Shown: in pieces, positions 10,987-21,257 of the stretch
Layout of the letters: each line of letters opens with the position of its first letter
Position numbering within the stretch: position 1 is the stretch's first letter
DNA from: Rhodamnia argentea
Lineage: Eukaryota > Streptophyta > Magnoliopsida > Myrtales > Myrtaceae
Reading direction: 5' to 3'
NCBI RefSeq assembly: GCF_020921035.1
Contig: NC_063158.1
Coordinates: 13,684,001-13,748,000, forward strand
DNA: 64,000 bases
Program-made: the position numbers and the translations under genes
The notes under the pieces: generated by a model
What the model was told of the DNA's origin: nothing
Seen by the model: only the letters and a program-made list of their open reading frames with translations
The model's database searches: none

Positions 10987-11640
10987 TTAGAAGAGTTTAG
11001 AAGAACAAACGTTTTTGGTCCTAGAACGAGCTAACACTAATGAACTTAGCGCTCGGAGACGGGAGACGTAGTCGTTGACAACGAGAAGAGTGCGGGCTGC
11101 TTGACGGGTGGTTAATATCCGATGCATCCAAAAGATGTCTCAAGAGGTCAGCCTATAAGAGAAGGTACAAAAATAGTTGAGTCTCAATACCGGACGGATT
11201 TTCCTCGCATATGCTGGATTTTCCTTGCATAATTAAGTAGCAGTTGGTGAACGAAGTTTTCAAGAGTGGTCAATCTGTCCATTGGAATAGCCATTTGGCC
11301 CATGTATTTTGCGACATTTCCCGAAGCAGTAGGACCCAGTGTGGTTGAAGAAAGTGTGTCCACGAGAGATTGCTGTAGCGCTTCTATTCCCCGAGATAGA
11401 GCATCTTTGGCTTGTTGCGAAGATTGCTGCAAATTGTATATGCCCATCAACTATTGATCCGTCAAAGGCTCAAGGTGGTTCTTGAGAATCCGAAGGTCCA
11501 AAATCATGCGGATGGCAAAGGGTTAATTCCCACACCACCCTTCTATCTTAGTCAACAAGGAGGAGCTTGTAAAAAAATTGATCGCCTTGTGAAATTAAGA
11601 GAACAGAGAGACGAGACCACGACGGGATTGTCATCATAGA
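10987..11640 (-). pseudogene. TGA-type bZIP transcription factor, 3' exon remnants (copy 1)
   Basis: On the minus strand the segment reads LEPLTDQ-stop-LMGIYNLQQSSQQ, then ALQQSLVDTLSS, GNVAKYMGQMAIPMDRL and TLENFVHQLL. After a gap it gives ILTTRQAARTLLVVNDYVSRLRALSSLVLAR and a stop at 10987-10989. These are the conserved C-terminal (DOG1-type) domain motifs of TGA factors, which bind as-1-like promoter elements in salicylate defence signalling. The Gln before LMGIYN is TAG (CAG to TAG), the stretch between the two blocks is scrambled, and no bZIP exon was found. It is a dead fragment. Copy 2 is at 49332-50045; unit 2 has none. Confidence 0.8.
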
Positions 11641-11905
11641 TAATAAACTGGGGACATCATGGTTTTTGGTACAAGAAGGAGTGGGAGGCATGGAAAGGAA
11701 GAAGAAGGAGGAGGAGGAAAGTGGGACCTATAAGATAAAAAAAAGAAAAAAAAAAAGAAAAAAGGAAACAAAAGAGTTGGAAAAATAATAAATAAAAAAT
11801 GAAGCATACAAATTTATACCAAAAGTGATGGGCCACACAATGGAGTGTCAAAGCTATATGATGAGTGGAAAAAGCGTGAGTCTTTGGAAATTTAGTCATT
11901 TTTAG
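11620..11905 (-). repeat. Right arm of the inverted repeat (probable TGA-gene intron)
   Basis: Purine-rich on the + strand, and the reverse complement of 10310-10605 with clear matches over about 290 bp. It lies just upstream (minus strand) of the TGA-like exon and is present at the same place in unit 3 (50050-50290), so it is probably former intron sequence of the TGA gene. Confidence 0.6.
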
Positions 11906-13175
11906 TAAATTCCGGTTTAATATTTGTGTTGATATTTATTGGGGTTTGTCAATTTTAGCAAACATCAACTCATTAATAAGAATCTATACATTAACTAGTA
12001 ATCCTATTCAGTCACATGATATCGGATACTAACCAAGATGACTGAAAAGCAACATTAGATCCTAAGTTGTAAGCTTGATACCTGCTAGACTTTATGGCAA
12101 CTTGTCTCAGTACTTATTGATGAGTGCCTCGAGTACAAATGGCAATCAGAAGATTCAGGGCACAATACTTATTGATACGACGGAAAAAATTGGGAGAAGT
12201 GAAATTGGAGCATGCGCTCGAATGACTGGAATTTAGGACTAACCAAACAGATAAAATTCCACGGCTGTTCATAGTGATTGTAATGTATTGGTCATAGACA
12301 ATTCGATGAGAAATGAATACCGATAAAGAATTGTACATGCCCATCTCGCTATGCATATTTATGCACCTCAAGGACTATGTATATAACATCATATACGATA
12401 CGAAAACTTCTCATGTCCAGCAGCTTAGATGAGTAATATACCATGTACATCTTCCTAAGCGAGCTCAACGTCAATTGACACGGCAAATGGACACATGAAC
12501 AGCGAACATAACACACATGACCAGCATTTGACATATGAAAAGCACACGTAAACAACAAGCACCACGACATGCTTGTATGTCTAAATTTGTTCGCATTTCA
12601 ATCAACTGTATACAGGAAATGCAATAAGACAGCCAATGCAACTTCGAATGGACATCCGAATGTTTGTGAACAGAATGCAATAGGAATTAACTGTCCATGA
12701 TTCATTCTGTCGAACATGTAGAATGCCCCTGAGTTAAAAAACTAATATGCCAAATTCAAGCTCTATTCACTTCAATCATTACTATAATCTAGGAGGGATG
12801 GAAACTCTCCGGGAGCCTTTGTGTTGGTGCTCGACAAGCATCCGACACACGGTCAACACTCCTTACACATCGGCGACACGCGAGTCCGGAATTCCGGCAC
12901 GCTATTCCAACACGCATGGGTCAATTTTAGAAATTTTCAATAATATTTTAGGGGTCAAAATGTAATCTATCAAAACCTAATATTCTAAGTTCCTCCACCC
13001 TAATTGGCTCGGCCCTAATTGCCCAAACCCTAATCGCCGTCTCTCATCCTCTCGTCTCTCGGTCTCTCTCACCCCGTTGACTCTCGCACAGCGTCCCTAA
13101 TCACCTTGTTTTTTTTTTTTTTTATATACTTATTGTTAAATATTAAATTTAATTGTGGAATGTGGATTACTTTAC
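11906..13175. other. Spacer, no gene recognised
   Basis: AT-rich sequence partly conserved in unit 3 (50290-51010). A region at 12820-12920 is rich in CGACAC / GTCCGG motifs (for example GTCCGGAATTCCGGCAC, a near-palindrome at 12881-12900) and may be a repeat remnant. AAACCCTAAT-like repeats occur at 12974-13035. A poly(T) tract lies at 13109-13124. Confidence 0.4.
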
Positions 13176-13625
13176 TTTTTTTTTTTTGGTCAAAAGACGA
13201 GTACTTTCGTTCAGTCAACAAAGGTAACCTAATCTATGAGCCTCAGCTAACCAATCCGCACAAGAGCTGGAGAGAAAATAATACGGACTTCCTTCAGCTG
13301 GCCCAACATCTCTCTACAGTCTGCCAGTAAGTTCGAAATGGGCCATGGGCCAAGGGCCGGATGGGCTTGATCTGCCAATAACTCCATGGGTGATGAGTTG
13401 TTGCTGAATATGTCCCACTGCAGATCAAAAGACCCCACGTGCTGATCACTTGAAGACTTCGACTTCCATCGGAGAGAAGACGCCATCAGTTGAAGTACAT
13501 TTTGCAGCCCCAGCTTCAGAGCTATAGTTTCCGCCGCGAGGGGGGAATCAGCACGGATTGTCTTCGTAATGCCGTCAATTAACGTGCCTTGGCTGTCTCT
13601 CACTACTCCGGCTATTGACGTTTCT
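13176..13625 (-). pseudogene. RNase H-like (RVT_3) retroelement fragment with poly(A) tail
   Basis: On the minus strand: SIAGVVRDSQGTLIDGITKT, then SPLAAETIALKLGLQNVL, then LLADCREMLGQLKEVRI, and after a frame change SSCADWLAEAHRLGYLC and a stop at 13215-13217. These are the motifs of the plant RNase H-like domain carried by non-LTR retroelements, including the Glu of AAE and the Asp of CADW. After the stop comes CTTTTGACC followed by 12 A (13176-13187 as T on +), a LINE-style 3' end. The 5' side is interrupted by the foldback element at 13638. Frameshifted and inactive. Absent from units 2 and 3. Confidence 0.7.
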
Positions 13626-13637
13626 GATATGGGAAAT

Positions 13638-13868
13638 GGATCCCCTAACATTGGGGATCCATGATAGGGATAACATAACCCCCCATCGGGCCGTCCATTT
13701 CTCATCGGAAGGTCAACAACCGGTTAATTCAAATTTTGAGAGGAGGCAAATTTTGGATGGGAATTTTTTTTTGATTGACGCGATTGATTATTGATTGTCC
13801 GATGGAAAATGGACGGCCGATGATGGGTTATGTTACTTTTAATATGGATCCCCAATGTTAGGGGATCC
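13638..13868. mobile_element. Foldback / MITE-like hairpin with 71-bp arms
   Basis: Arm 13638-13708 begins GGATCCCCTAACATTGGGGA. Arm 13798-13868 is its inverted copy, ending AATGTTAGGGGATCC, with an 89-bp spacer. Both arms share TAACATAACCC and CGGCCGTCCATTT motifs. Short imperfect matches (TATGG) extend the ends to about 13629 and 13877. Each outer end also contains its own near-palindrome. No coding capacity. A target-site duplication was not established. Confidence 0.65.
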
Positions 13869-14044
13869 GAATCCATATATGATATGCTCTCTGCCCATGA
13901 CGCATCGACGTGAATCTCCTAGGTCTTCCGGTGCGATTGCAACTCCTGACCGAGTAAGTTCGTATTCCTTTCCTCCGGGGGATTTCCTGGGTTTTCTTGC
14001 GGAGATTTTCTCCAGGCGATTTCCCGATCATAGACGAGGATTAC

Positions 14045-14078
14045 TTTTTATTTTTATTTTTATTTTTATTTTCAAGTT
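14045..14078. repeat. (TTTTTA)n simple repeat
   Basis: About five tandem TTTTTA / TTTTA units. Low-complexity tract with no gene. Confidence 0.8.
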
Positions 14079-14352
14079 TTATGGATTGTTGGAATGGGAT
14101 GTAATTGAATTTGTCAATTCGAAACAATGAGTGATATTAGGAAATGGTGGATTAATATTTTTAGTGTAAGTTCATTCTCGGCTCTTTTATACTATTTATT
14201 TATTTGTGGATTTGAATCATTAAATCAAATTGATAGAAATAATCATAAAAAATAATAACTTATTATATATTTAATATACACGTGTCCCAATATATCCGAA
14301 TTCTACATTTTTTTTATATAAATAACGTGTCCACGTGTCATGTTGTGTGTCC

Positions 14353-14388
14353 AGTGTCGGCGTCGGCGTCGGTGTCGGCGTCGGCGTT
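14353..14388. repeat. GTCGGC hexanucleotide repeat
   Basis: Six degenerate copies of GTCGGC / GTCGGT in tandem. Unit 3 has a shorter, scattered form at 51208-51245. Confidence 0.75.
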
Positions 14389-14389
14389 A

Positions 14390-15015
14390 TTTAGACAGTG
14401 ACCAACAAATAAGGTTCCATAATATAGAACTCGACGAAGAAGCCTCTGTAGACTCTGAAAATTCAGGAAAAGATGCACAACTCAACGCAATTAATTGAAC
14501 CCAAAGTCGAAACCATAGAACATACGCTCTTAGAAAAGCAAAAGCAAAAGCAAATCCAAGGAAATGGAAAGAGACGATGCGCGCTGCACTCAGAAAGAGA
14601 GAAATGGAGTGGATCGAAAAATTATGCTCTTCGAAAATTTCGGCATTGCGCATGATCACAGCGCTCCTTCAATGGTAGTTCTCGTGCTCATAGGCGACGT
14701 TAGCCAGAGAAAAGAACAGCAGCTACACACATTCACAATTAACTAGGAAAGCACACGCAATCCAGCCACCTCCAAACCATCTGCAACATCAGTGAGCGAT
14801 CACGAGATCAAGTAGCTGGACCTCGACAATGAAGACGAAGACGAAGACGAAGATGAAGATGAGGATGGAGTCAATATCTGAACTGAAGGGCTCTCCTCCG
14901 GAGTTGAAGAATCGGCGTCTAAGGTTTACTAGATTTGTTGAACAGTCGACGGTGGTGGAGTCGATGAACGAGGAAAGCGGTGTCGGGATTTCGCCAGAGA
15001 GAGCGTATTAGGGTT
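14390..15015 (-). other. Conserved unidentified segment, copy 1 (possible 5' exon of a captured gene)
   Basis: This segment is highly conserved in units 2 (32600-33195) and 3 (51250-51865). On the minus strand it begins AAAACCCTAATACGCTC, typical of plant 5' ends. In unit 2 one frame is open from LSGEIPTPLSSFVDSATVD onward for about 65 codons without a Met start, followed later by a second open stretch (FEEHNFS...ARIVSF). On the + strand a GAAGAC/GATGAA tract encodes a short acidic run. No domain was recognised in any frame, and frame-breaking differences between copies argue against a functional protein. Confidence 0.35.
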
Positions 15016-15044
15016 TTGAAGTGTATTTTAATGTATCATGTTTG

Positions 15045-15588
15045 GAAAAATTTCAAATAAGGGCACTTCGTGCCTTCAGTTTTCTTAAATGAAAGCCTTA
15101 ATGAAATGTCCCCTTTGTTTTAAAGAATGACTCATTTTCGTCATTTGCTCTATTTATTATTTTTATTTTTTTGTTGTTGCGGCCGACAAGGCCGTCCCTC
15201 GCGGCCATCCATGAGTGGCCTTGCCCGAGTACCACGATGCCGCCCTCGCGGCGGCCTCGCTTCGACAGCTATCGAGGGCGGCCTCGCCTTAATAGCCACG
15301 GGCGAGGGTGGGCTCTCGCCAATTGCGAATAGGTGTCTTGTGAAGTGAAGAGGTATCAAAATCATAGTCGATCATGGCTGCGAAGAAGAAGAAGATGACG
15401 TGATGATCCGGCGAGGGCTTGCTCGCTGCGACGAGGCGACCCTCGCCAATATCCGGCGAGGGCCGGCCTCGCCCGGTCCTCGCTAGTAGCCGGCTATCGC
15501 TTGAGACCCTTATTTGGAAATAATGCCAAGTTCAGGTCCTTATTTGAAAAAATAATGGCACTTCGGGCTCTTATTAGAAATTTCTCGT
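15045..15588. mobile_element. GC-rich inverted-repeat element (GGCGAGG family), copy 1
   Basis: The ends are inverted copies: AATTTCAAATAAGGGCACTT at left and, on the other strand, GAAATTTCTAATAAGAGCCC at right. The interior is rich in GGCGAGGCC / GCGGCCTCGCC palindromes and carries internal direct repeats of CCTTATTTGRAAATAATG. Copies sit at the same place in units 2 and 3. There is no transposase, and the superfamily is unclear. Repeats of this kind are, to my knowledge, abundant in Myrtaceae genomes. Confidence 0.55.
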
Positions 15589-16083
15589 TCTGTTTTGTTT
15601 CAATCCCTAACATGAAGCATTTCGATTCGATTCGGGTAACATTTGTAACCGTTAATATATGTGTATGTTAAACCATTACCCAAAAATTAGCCTAAAAAAT
15701 CGCTTTGGGTCCGATCGGGCATTGTCAATAGTTGGAATTTACCTGTAAAATATCATTTTGTAACATATGTTTAGAGTATGTAATGTTACTTTCGTCGTAA
15801 GTTATGTGGGTCCTGTGGTTGATAATATTCCACCAAATATAGTACTCTAACCAAAGTGAATTGCAAATTCCCTTCTCCTATTGTTAACTAAACTAACTAA
15901 TTCCCTTCTTTAGAGGACGTAATATTGCTTTCTTCGTCCTAAGTACGGGGTACCTATGGTGTGTAATATTCCACAAAAGAACGGTAAACTATCGACGTTA
16001 CTTGTAATTTTTCTTCACCTTTCGTAATCGAACCGCCTTGTTGACCGTTATCGTCCTTTTACGTTCGGTCCTAATTGATGGTA
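15589..16083. other. Spacer upstream of PPR1, no gene
   Basis: Sequence conserved in units 2 and 3 with no open frame or motif of note. GTAACCGTTAATATATGTG and TAGAGGACGTAAT recur in all copies. It may be distal promoter of the PPR gene. Confidence 0.4.
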
Positions 16084-16091
16084 GTAAGATC

Positions 16092-16795
16092 TAGGGGTAA
16101 GCAAAAAAATCATGGTCCATCCAATTCGAATCGGACCATACCTAACCGGCTTATTATAGATGGTAACCGGTGGATACTGTCCGATGCATCCGGTTCTCGG
16201 TTTCAATTTTCCAGAATCGGTGGGTACCGGTTCGGTTCCCGATTTCCTTGTGGGAACCATCCAATCGGCCCAACCAGATCATTTTTTTATATAATACAAA
16301 TGTATATTCTTTTAATTTGAGTGCATTACTTTGGATATGCCTTACTTCATGAAATATGGAATATGAAATTATTGTAATGACACAACGAGATAATGACATG
16401 TTGGTTTAGGCTTAGCTAGATAGCTGCACTAAAGTGGATCTGTGCCTTTCGAAATAACTTTTGCAAATATTACGATGCTTGTTATTTTTCCTACTGAAAA
16501 TTTTCTATTAGGCAACACTACTAAATCATTGTCCCCATCGTTATCTTGCATATTAAAATTTTTCCTCCTTCAACCATTAGAGACTCGTTCCCTTTTCTTT
16601 CTTAATTGATGTTGGTGCTCACTAGGACCGTAATCGGGATCCAACCGGAAATCGAACCGGACCGGTGGTTCTGTTCCCGAGAGGGTTCATGGAACGAGCG
16701 GATGGTTCGGGATTCGCATTTTGCCGAACCGGTCCGTAAAAGGCAGTTCTCCGTTCTAGGGTGGGAACCAATCATCCAGGAATCGGTCATCCCTA
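16092..16795. mobile_element. Non-autonomous hAT element, copy 1, with 8-bp TSD
   Basis: The element starts TAGGGGTAAGC and ends GGTCATCCCTA. It is flanked by GTAAGATC at 16084-16091 and 16796-16803. Unit 3 retains the empty site GCAGTAAGATCTTTTATT at 52910-52927. An 8-bp duplication and YAGGG termini are diagnostic of hAT transposons. The subterminal regions carry many CCGGTTC motifs. No transposase is encoded. Confidence 0.85.
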
Positions 16796-16931
16796 GTAAG
16801 ATCTTTTATTCCCATTGTTCGTAATTTTTTACGAGAAATAGTAAATTTCTTTTTTACCTTTACTGTTTGCAAATATTATGAGTCGATCATTTCTGTTGCT
16901 ATTTGTAAATTTTGTTACGTAAATTGTCTTT

Positions 16932-19258
16932 TTTTTTTTTTTGGTAAAGGTAAGATATATATTGAGTAAAGCGTAGATTACAAAACAAAACCTCTACCGC
17001 ACACCACCGGAGTGTCGCTAAAAGCGTAAGGGCAGCTCGGGTAGAAAAATCTAACTAGACAAGAGCCACAGAGAGGCCAACAACCGAGACCAAACCGTGG
17101 GGACTATACAAGAACCTGTACAAGAGTGACGCAAGTAGCTGTATAAGATAAAGTAGACCAAGCACCGTGGTCCAAAATGATAACAGGAAGGACAAAACTT
17201 CCCAAAAATCGCGGAGGAGATGCCCCAAGAAATCTGCATTCTTCGATTTACGGGGATGTCGTCAACACGCCCGAAGGTGGTAGCCTTATCCTTGACCACC
17301 TTTTGAAGACATTCCTTGATGGCAGTCAAATTAAGTTGCTTGTTGCGGAATAGGATGTGATTCCGTTCCGTCCAAATCACGTGGCAAAGAGCGCCAAATG
17401 AGAATCTTGCAATGCATTGATAAAAGAGGTGGCCCCGAAAGTGCTTCATCACCCACCTAAGGTTGTCTTGCCAAGAAGCATTATGCCAAGCAAAGTTGCA
17501 CTTAGCCGACCAAAACAGAGCAAGGGCATTTGTAATACTACAACCAAAAAATAAATGGTCAATAGAGTCGTGGCGATAATTACAAAAACCACATAGACCT
17601 TCCGCAATACGATGATAGGCAAGGAGGATGACTAGGGTGGGTAGTCCGTTAAGGGTAATAAGCCATAGAATGAAGGAATACCGCGGAGCAAGATGACGAT
17701 CCCATATGAACGAGTGCCATTGAACAACTTGTCCCTTGCGCCGAAAAAGATCCCAAGCCGAAGCCGAGGAGAAGACACCGGAGGAATGTCCGAGCCAGAT
17801 TAGGGTATCCTGTTGGCTCTCGGGGGTGATGGACGGCATGGGGTCAGACCAAGCTCCCATGACGGTGTTCACCCTCGAGGGGAAGTGAGTTGTAGTTAGG
17901 AAATCCCGAACCGTGGCCTTACGAGATATACCGGACCGATATATATCCAGGTCGGAGAACAATTTGTATAAAGGACCCTTCGTATGCCATGAATCAAACT
18001 AGAACGATATATTACCATCGCCAACCCGCCAATGGAAGAGATGCTCACTATCCTTTCTAAGATCGAGGATCTTTTTCCAAGACCAAGAGCAAAGAGTCGG
18101 TTTCGTAGCCACCCAAAAGCTCTTATACTTGAGGAAGTTCGAGTGTATCCACTTACACCAAATGGATTCTTTATCCGTGAAAAGGATCCATATATGTTTA
18201 AGCATTGCCGCTTTGTTACAATCCGAGAGCCTCCGAATGCCAAGGCTTCCCTCCTCTTTAGGTAAACACGCCTTATCCCATGACACCTTCACCCCTCCGG
18301 TGCTTAGGTCCGGTCCTTTCCGGAGGAATTGCCTTAGAATTTGCTCAATACGAAGCAAAATAGACTTTGGAAGAATAAAGACACTAGCCCAAAAAACCCG
18401 GGTCGCATGAAGTATAGTCTTTACTAGCAAGAGACGTCCCGCAAAGGAGAGGAATCGCTGCGTCCACGAATGAGCTCTAGTCGTGATAGTATTAACCGGA
18501 GAAATGCAATCTCCTTTGCTAAGTCGTTTGGATATGAGTGGAACTCCCAAATAACGGATGGGCAAAACTCCTTCCCGAAAACCCAGCAGAGAAAGTAGGT
18601 GGTGCCGAAGTTGGGGCGAGCCACCCGAGCGTAAGAGTTCACTTTTACTCATGTTCGGTCTAAGTCCGGACTAATCGGAAAACCTATCCAGTCCCGCTTT
18701 AATAAGAGCAACCGAGTTACTATTAGCTTCGGTGAAGATAAGTACATCTGCGAAGAAGAGGTGGGAAAGCCGAGTGGCTTTACATCTCCAATAGAACTTG
18801 AAGTCGGGCTATCGAGTTTGGAGGTTGATAATTCCAGTGAAGATCTCCATTACAAGTGTGAACAAGTAAGCCGACATTGGGTTCCCTTGGCGCAATCCTC
18901 TACCACTAGCGAAAAATCCATGAAGCTCTCCGTTGATGGAGATGGAGAACTTAGGAGTCATGACACAAGTCATAATAAGGTTGATAAAGCCAACCGGGAA
19001 CCCAAAAGCGTGCAAGACTAGTCGGAGGAATTCCCAATCGACAGTGTCATAGGCTTTCCCGAAATCTACCTTAATAGCACATTTTGGCAAGTAAGGGTCG
19101 TGATGGAAGCCACTAAACAGCTCCTGTGCCAAAAAGATGTTGTCACTGATACGACGGCCTTTGACGAAAGCATTTTGCATCGGACTAATAATAGAAGAAA
19201 GAACCCCACAGATCCTATTAGCCATAATCTTGGTGATGCATTTGTAAATTGTCTTTGT
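16932..19258 (-). mobile_element. 5'-truncated L1-type LINE with TSD and poly(A) tail
   Basis: Read on the minus strand the insert starts inside the reverse transcriptase (TIYKCITKIMANR), continues FVKGRRISDNIFLAQEL, CAIKVDFGKAYDTVDWEFL, GLRQGNPMSAYLF and the zf-RVT region (HRIAEGLCGFC...DSIDHLFFGC). It ends TTACCAAAA at the + strand poly(T) (16932-16942). The 18-bp duplication GTTACGTAAATTGTCTTT lies at 16914-16931 and 19259-19276. All RT/zf-RVT blocks share one frame, broken only by stops at 18809-18811, 18671-18673 and 17999-18001. The catalytic FADD is FADV (18743-18745). Units 2 and 3 have the empty site, so it inserted after duplication. Not active. Confidence 0.9.
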
Positions 19259-19276
19259 GTTACGTAAATTGTCTTT

Positions 19277-19706
19277 GTGTCTGTATTCCTTGAACATCCC
19301 ATAAAACTCAGGTAACAGTAAGAGTAGATGCTGCGGGTGCGGGAGCAATAGCGCATTCCAAAGCAAGATAACACGCAAAGTCTCCAGATTTGGAGCGCGA
19401 CGGCCATCGCAGCCTGGCCAACAGTGGACTGGACCCCTGCAAATTGGCGGAGATTCAGACTCCAGAGTGCCACAGTCGCGAAGAAGACGAGGAGGGAGTG
19501 TCCCTTTCTCGTTCCAGTTTTCGCGATACAATATCGCTTGATTAAATCGCTTCTCGAGCGTGTTCAAATGGCAAAATTCTGGTGATGGGTGGCCGTAGAT
19601 AGCCGAGCATGCGACTATTGGTTAACGTGGTTGCAGATTCCAGAAGAACCCACGAGGGAATTGATTGGTTTTGCCATCGGAGATCCCATTGATCACGAGC
19701 TGCTCG
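19277..19706 (+). promoter_or_regulatory. PPR1 proximal promoter / 5' leader
   Basis: GC-richer sequence conserved in all three PPR units, beginning CTGTATTCCTTGAACATCCC. The LINE insertion ends only about 430 bp upstream of the PPR1 ATG, so it separates distal from proximal promoter sequence. No TATA box stands out. Antisense open frames here are unsupported. Confidence 0.4.
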
Positions 19707-21257
19707 ATGAAATTACTGACCCAGAATCAGTTCGCTAGAATTCCACACCAGCGCTTCTTGTCCCGACTTTTCTGTACTACTGTTCCATTGGGAAGGGATA
19801 ACGAGATCGACAAAATCGCCAAAGTCATAAACGACCACCCATTTCCTGATAGCACGCTTCAAACCGTCCTTCAGAAGCACATCCCGCCGCATACTCTTTC
19901 CGCCGGTTTCGTAGAGGACGTGCTTGGCCATTTATTTGGGGCTCATTCCAATGGTCTCAAAGCTCTAGAGTTCTTCAGATACACTGTCTGCCATTTGTCG
20001 TGTGGTCCGACTTCGGTGGCGTTCGAAAGAACTCTCCACATACTTGCGAGGATGTGGTACTTTGAGAAAACTTGGGAATTGATGGAAGAGATGCGGGTAA
20101 TGCACCCTTCGGTGCTCATGCTGAAGGCGATGAGCATCATGATGTTGAAGATTGCAAAATTCAAGTCGTATGAGGATACTCTCCTGGCATTTGAAAGGAT
20201 GGAGAATGATGTGTTTGTTGGAAGGAAGTTTAGTGCGGATGAATTCAATATACTTCTTTGGGCATTTTGCACGCATAGGCAGATGAAGGAAGTACGATCC
20301 GTGTTCAATAAGATGCATTCACGATTCTCTCCTGATACGAAGACCATGAATATACTGCTCTTGGGATTTAAAGATTCAGGCGATGTCACCTCAATGGAGT
20401 TGTTTTACCATGAGATGGTTAGAAGAGGTTTTAAACCTAATGCAGTGACATATAACATCAGGATTGATGCTTACTGTAAGAATGGTAAAAGAGGTTGTGT
20501 GGGTGACGGTCTCAGGCTTCTTGAAGAAATGGAAGGGGCCGGTTGCTTACCTACTGTTGAGACATTTACTACTTTGATTCATGGTGCGGGGGTTGCTCGC
20601 AATCTAACAAAGGCAAAGGAATTGTTTGATGGGATTTTTACAAGAAATATGCAACCAGATACAGCAGCCTATAATGTGACGATCAGTGTTCTGATAAAAG
20701 CAAAATATGTAAAAGCTGCCATTGCCTTGATGGATGAGATGGAGGCGAAGCAAATTAGGCATGACAACATGACCTATCAGACATTGTTCCTTGGACTGAT
20801 GAGATCAAGAGAAATAGACGGAGTATATGAGTTATATCATAAAATGGTGGAGAGAAACTTTGTGCCTAAAACTCGGACGGTGGTCATGCTGATGAAGTAC
20901 TTTTGTATTAATCGTCAAGTTGATATGGGATTGCATTTATGGGAATACTTGGTGAGCAAAGGGCATTGTCCTCATGGTCATGCGCTGGATCTTTTGGTGA
21001 TTGGATTATGTTCTCGTGGAAGAGAACTAGAAGCTTTTGAGTGCTCCAAACAGATGCTGGAGAGAGGAAGGCTAATGACTGAAGCAACATTTCGGATGTT
21101 AGGGGGGCTACTGCTGCAGGCTGGTGAGGCCGACAAGTTGAGGAAGCTCAATCAACTGGTAAAGACGTTAAAAGCTATTCTGCCTCTGTCAAAAGGGCAT
21201 GCTGATGGTATAGCTAATTCCTTAGAATTTCATGCAGAAAGGACGTTTTCAAGTTGA
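19707..21257 (+). CDS. PPR1: P-class pentatricopeptide repeat protein, intact (516 aa)
   Basis: The protein starts MKLLTQNQFARIPHQRFLSR, an Arg-rich, acid-poor leader that suggests import into mitochondria. About ten P-type PPR motifs of roughly 35 residues follow, for example FNILLWAFCTHRQMKEVRSV, NILLLGFKDSGDVTSMELF, YNIRIDAYCKNGKRG, FTTLIHGAGVARNLTKAKEL and YNVTISVLIKAKYVKAAIAL. There is no E, DYW or SMR domain. The overall plan and motifs resemble Arabidopsis At3g61360 (from memory of the family). Such proteins bind specific organelle RNAs and affect their stability, splicing or translation. ATG 19707 is chosen because the ATG 12 bp upstream in copies 2 and 3 is ACG here. The gene is intronless. 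PPR1 has more private substitutions than the other copies, such as a Trp in AFCTH's repeat and NVTISV instead of NAMISV. Confidence 0.88.
   Translation: MKLLTQNQFARIPHQRFLSRLFCTTVPLGRDNEIDKIAKVINDHPFPDSTLQTVLQKHIPPHTLSAGFVEDVLGHLFGAHSNGLKALEFFRYTVCHLSCGPTSVAFERTLHILARMWYFEKTWELMEEMRVMHPSVLMLKAMSIMMLKIAKFKSYEDTLLAFERMENDVFVGRKFSADEFNILLWAFCTHRQMKEVRSVFNKMHSRFSPDTKTMNILLLGFKDSGDVTSMELFYHEMVRRGFKPNAVTYNIRIDAYCKNGKRGCVGDGLRLLEEMEGAGCLPTVETFTTLIHGAGVARNLTKAKELFDGIFTRNMQPDTAAYNVTISVLIKAKYVKAAIALMDEMEAKQIRHDNMTYQTLFLGLMRSREIDGVYELYHKMVERNFVPKTRTVVMLMKYFCINRQVDMGLHLWEYLVSKGHCPHGHALDLLVIGLCSRGRELEAFECSKQMLERGRLMTEATFRMLGGLLLQAGEADKLRKLNQLVKTLKAILPLSKGHADGIANSLEFHAERTFSS

Noticed and set aside
11657-11899. 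Open frame rich in Phe on the minus strand
   Set aside because: Probable TGA-gene intron sequence, not coding.
14829-15011. Lys/Met-rich frame starting with a KTKTK repeat
   Set aside because: Arises from a GAAGAC repeat; reading frame not kept in units 2 and 3.
18032-18410. Plus-strand frames in the LINE
   Set aside because: Antisense to the reverse transcriptase frame.
19943-20389. Antisense frames of 117-148 aa inside the PPR genes
   Set aside because: Shadows of the PPR coding frame on the other strand, present in every copy.
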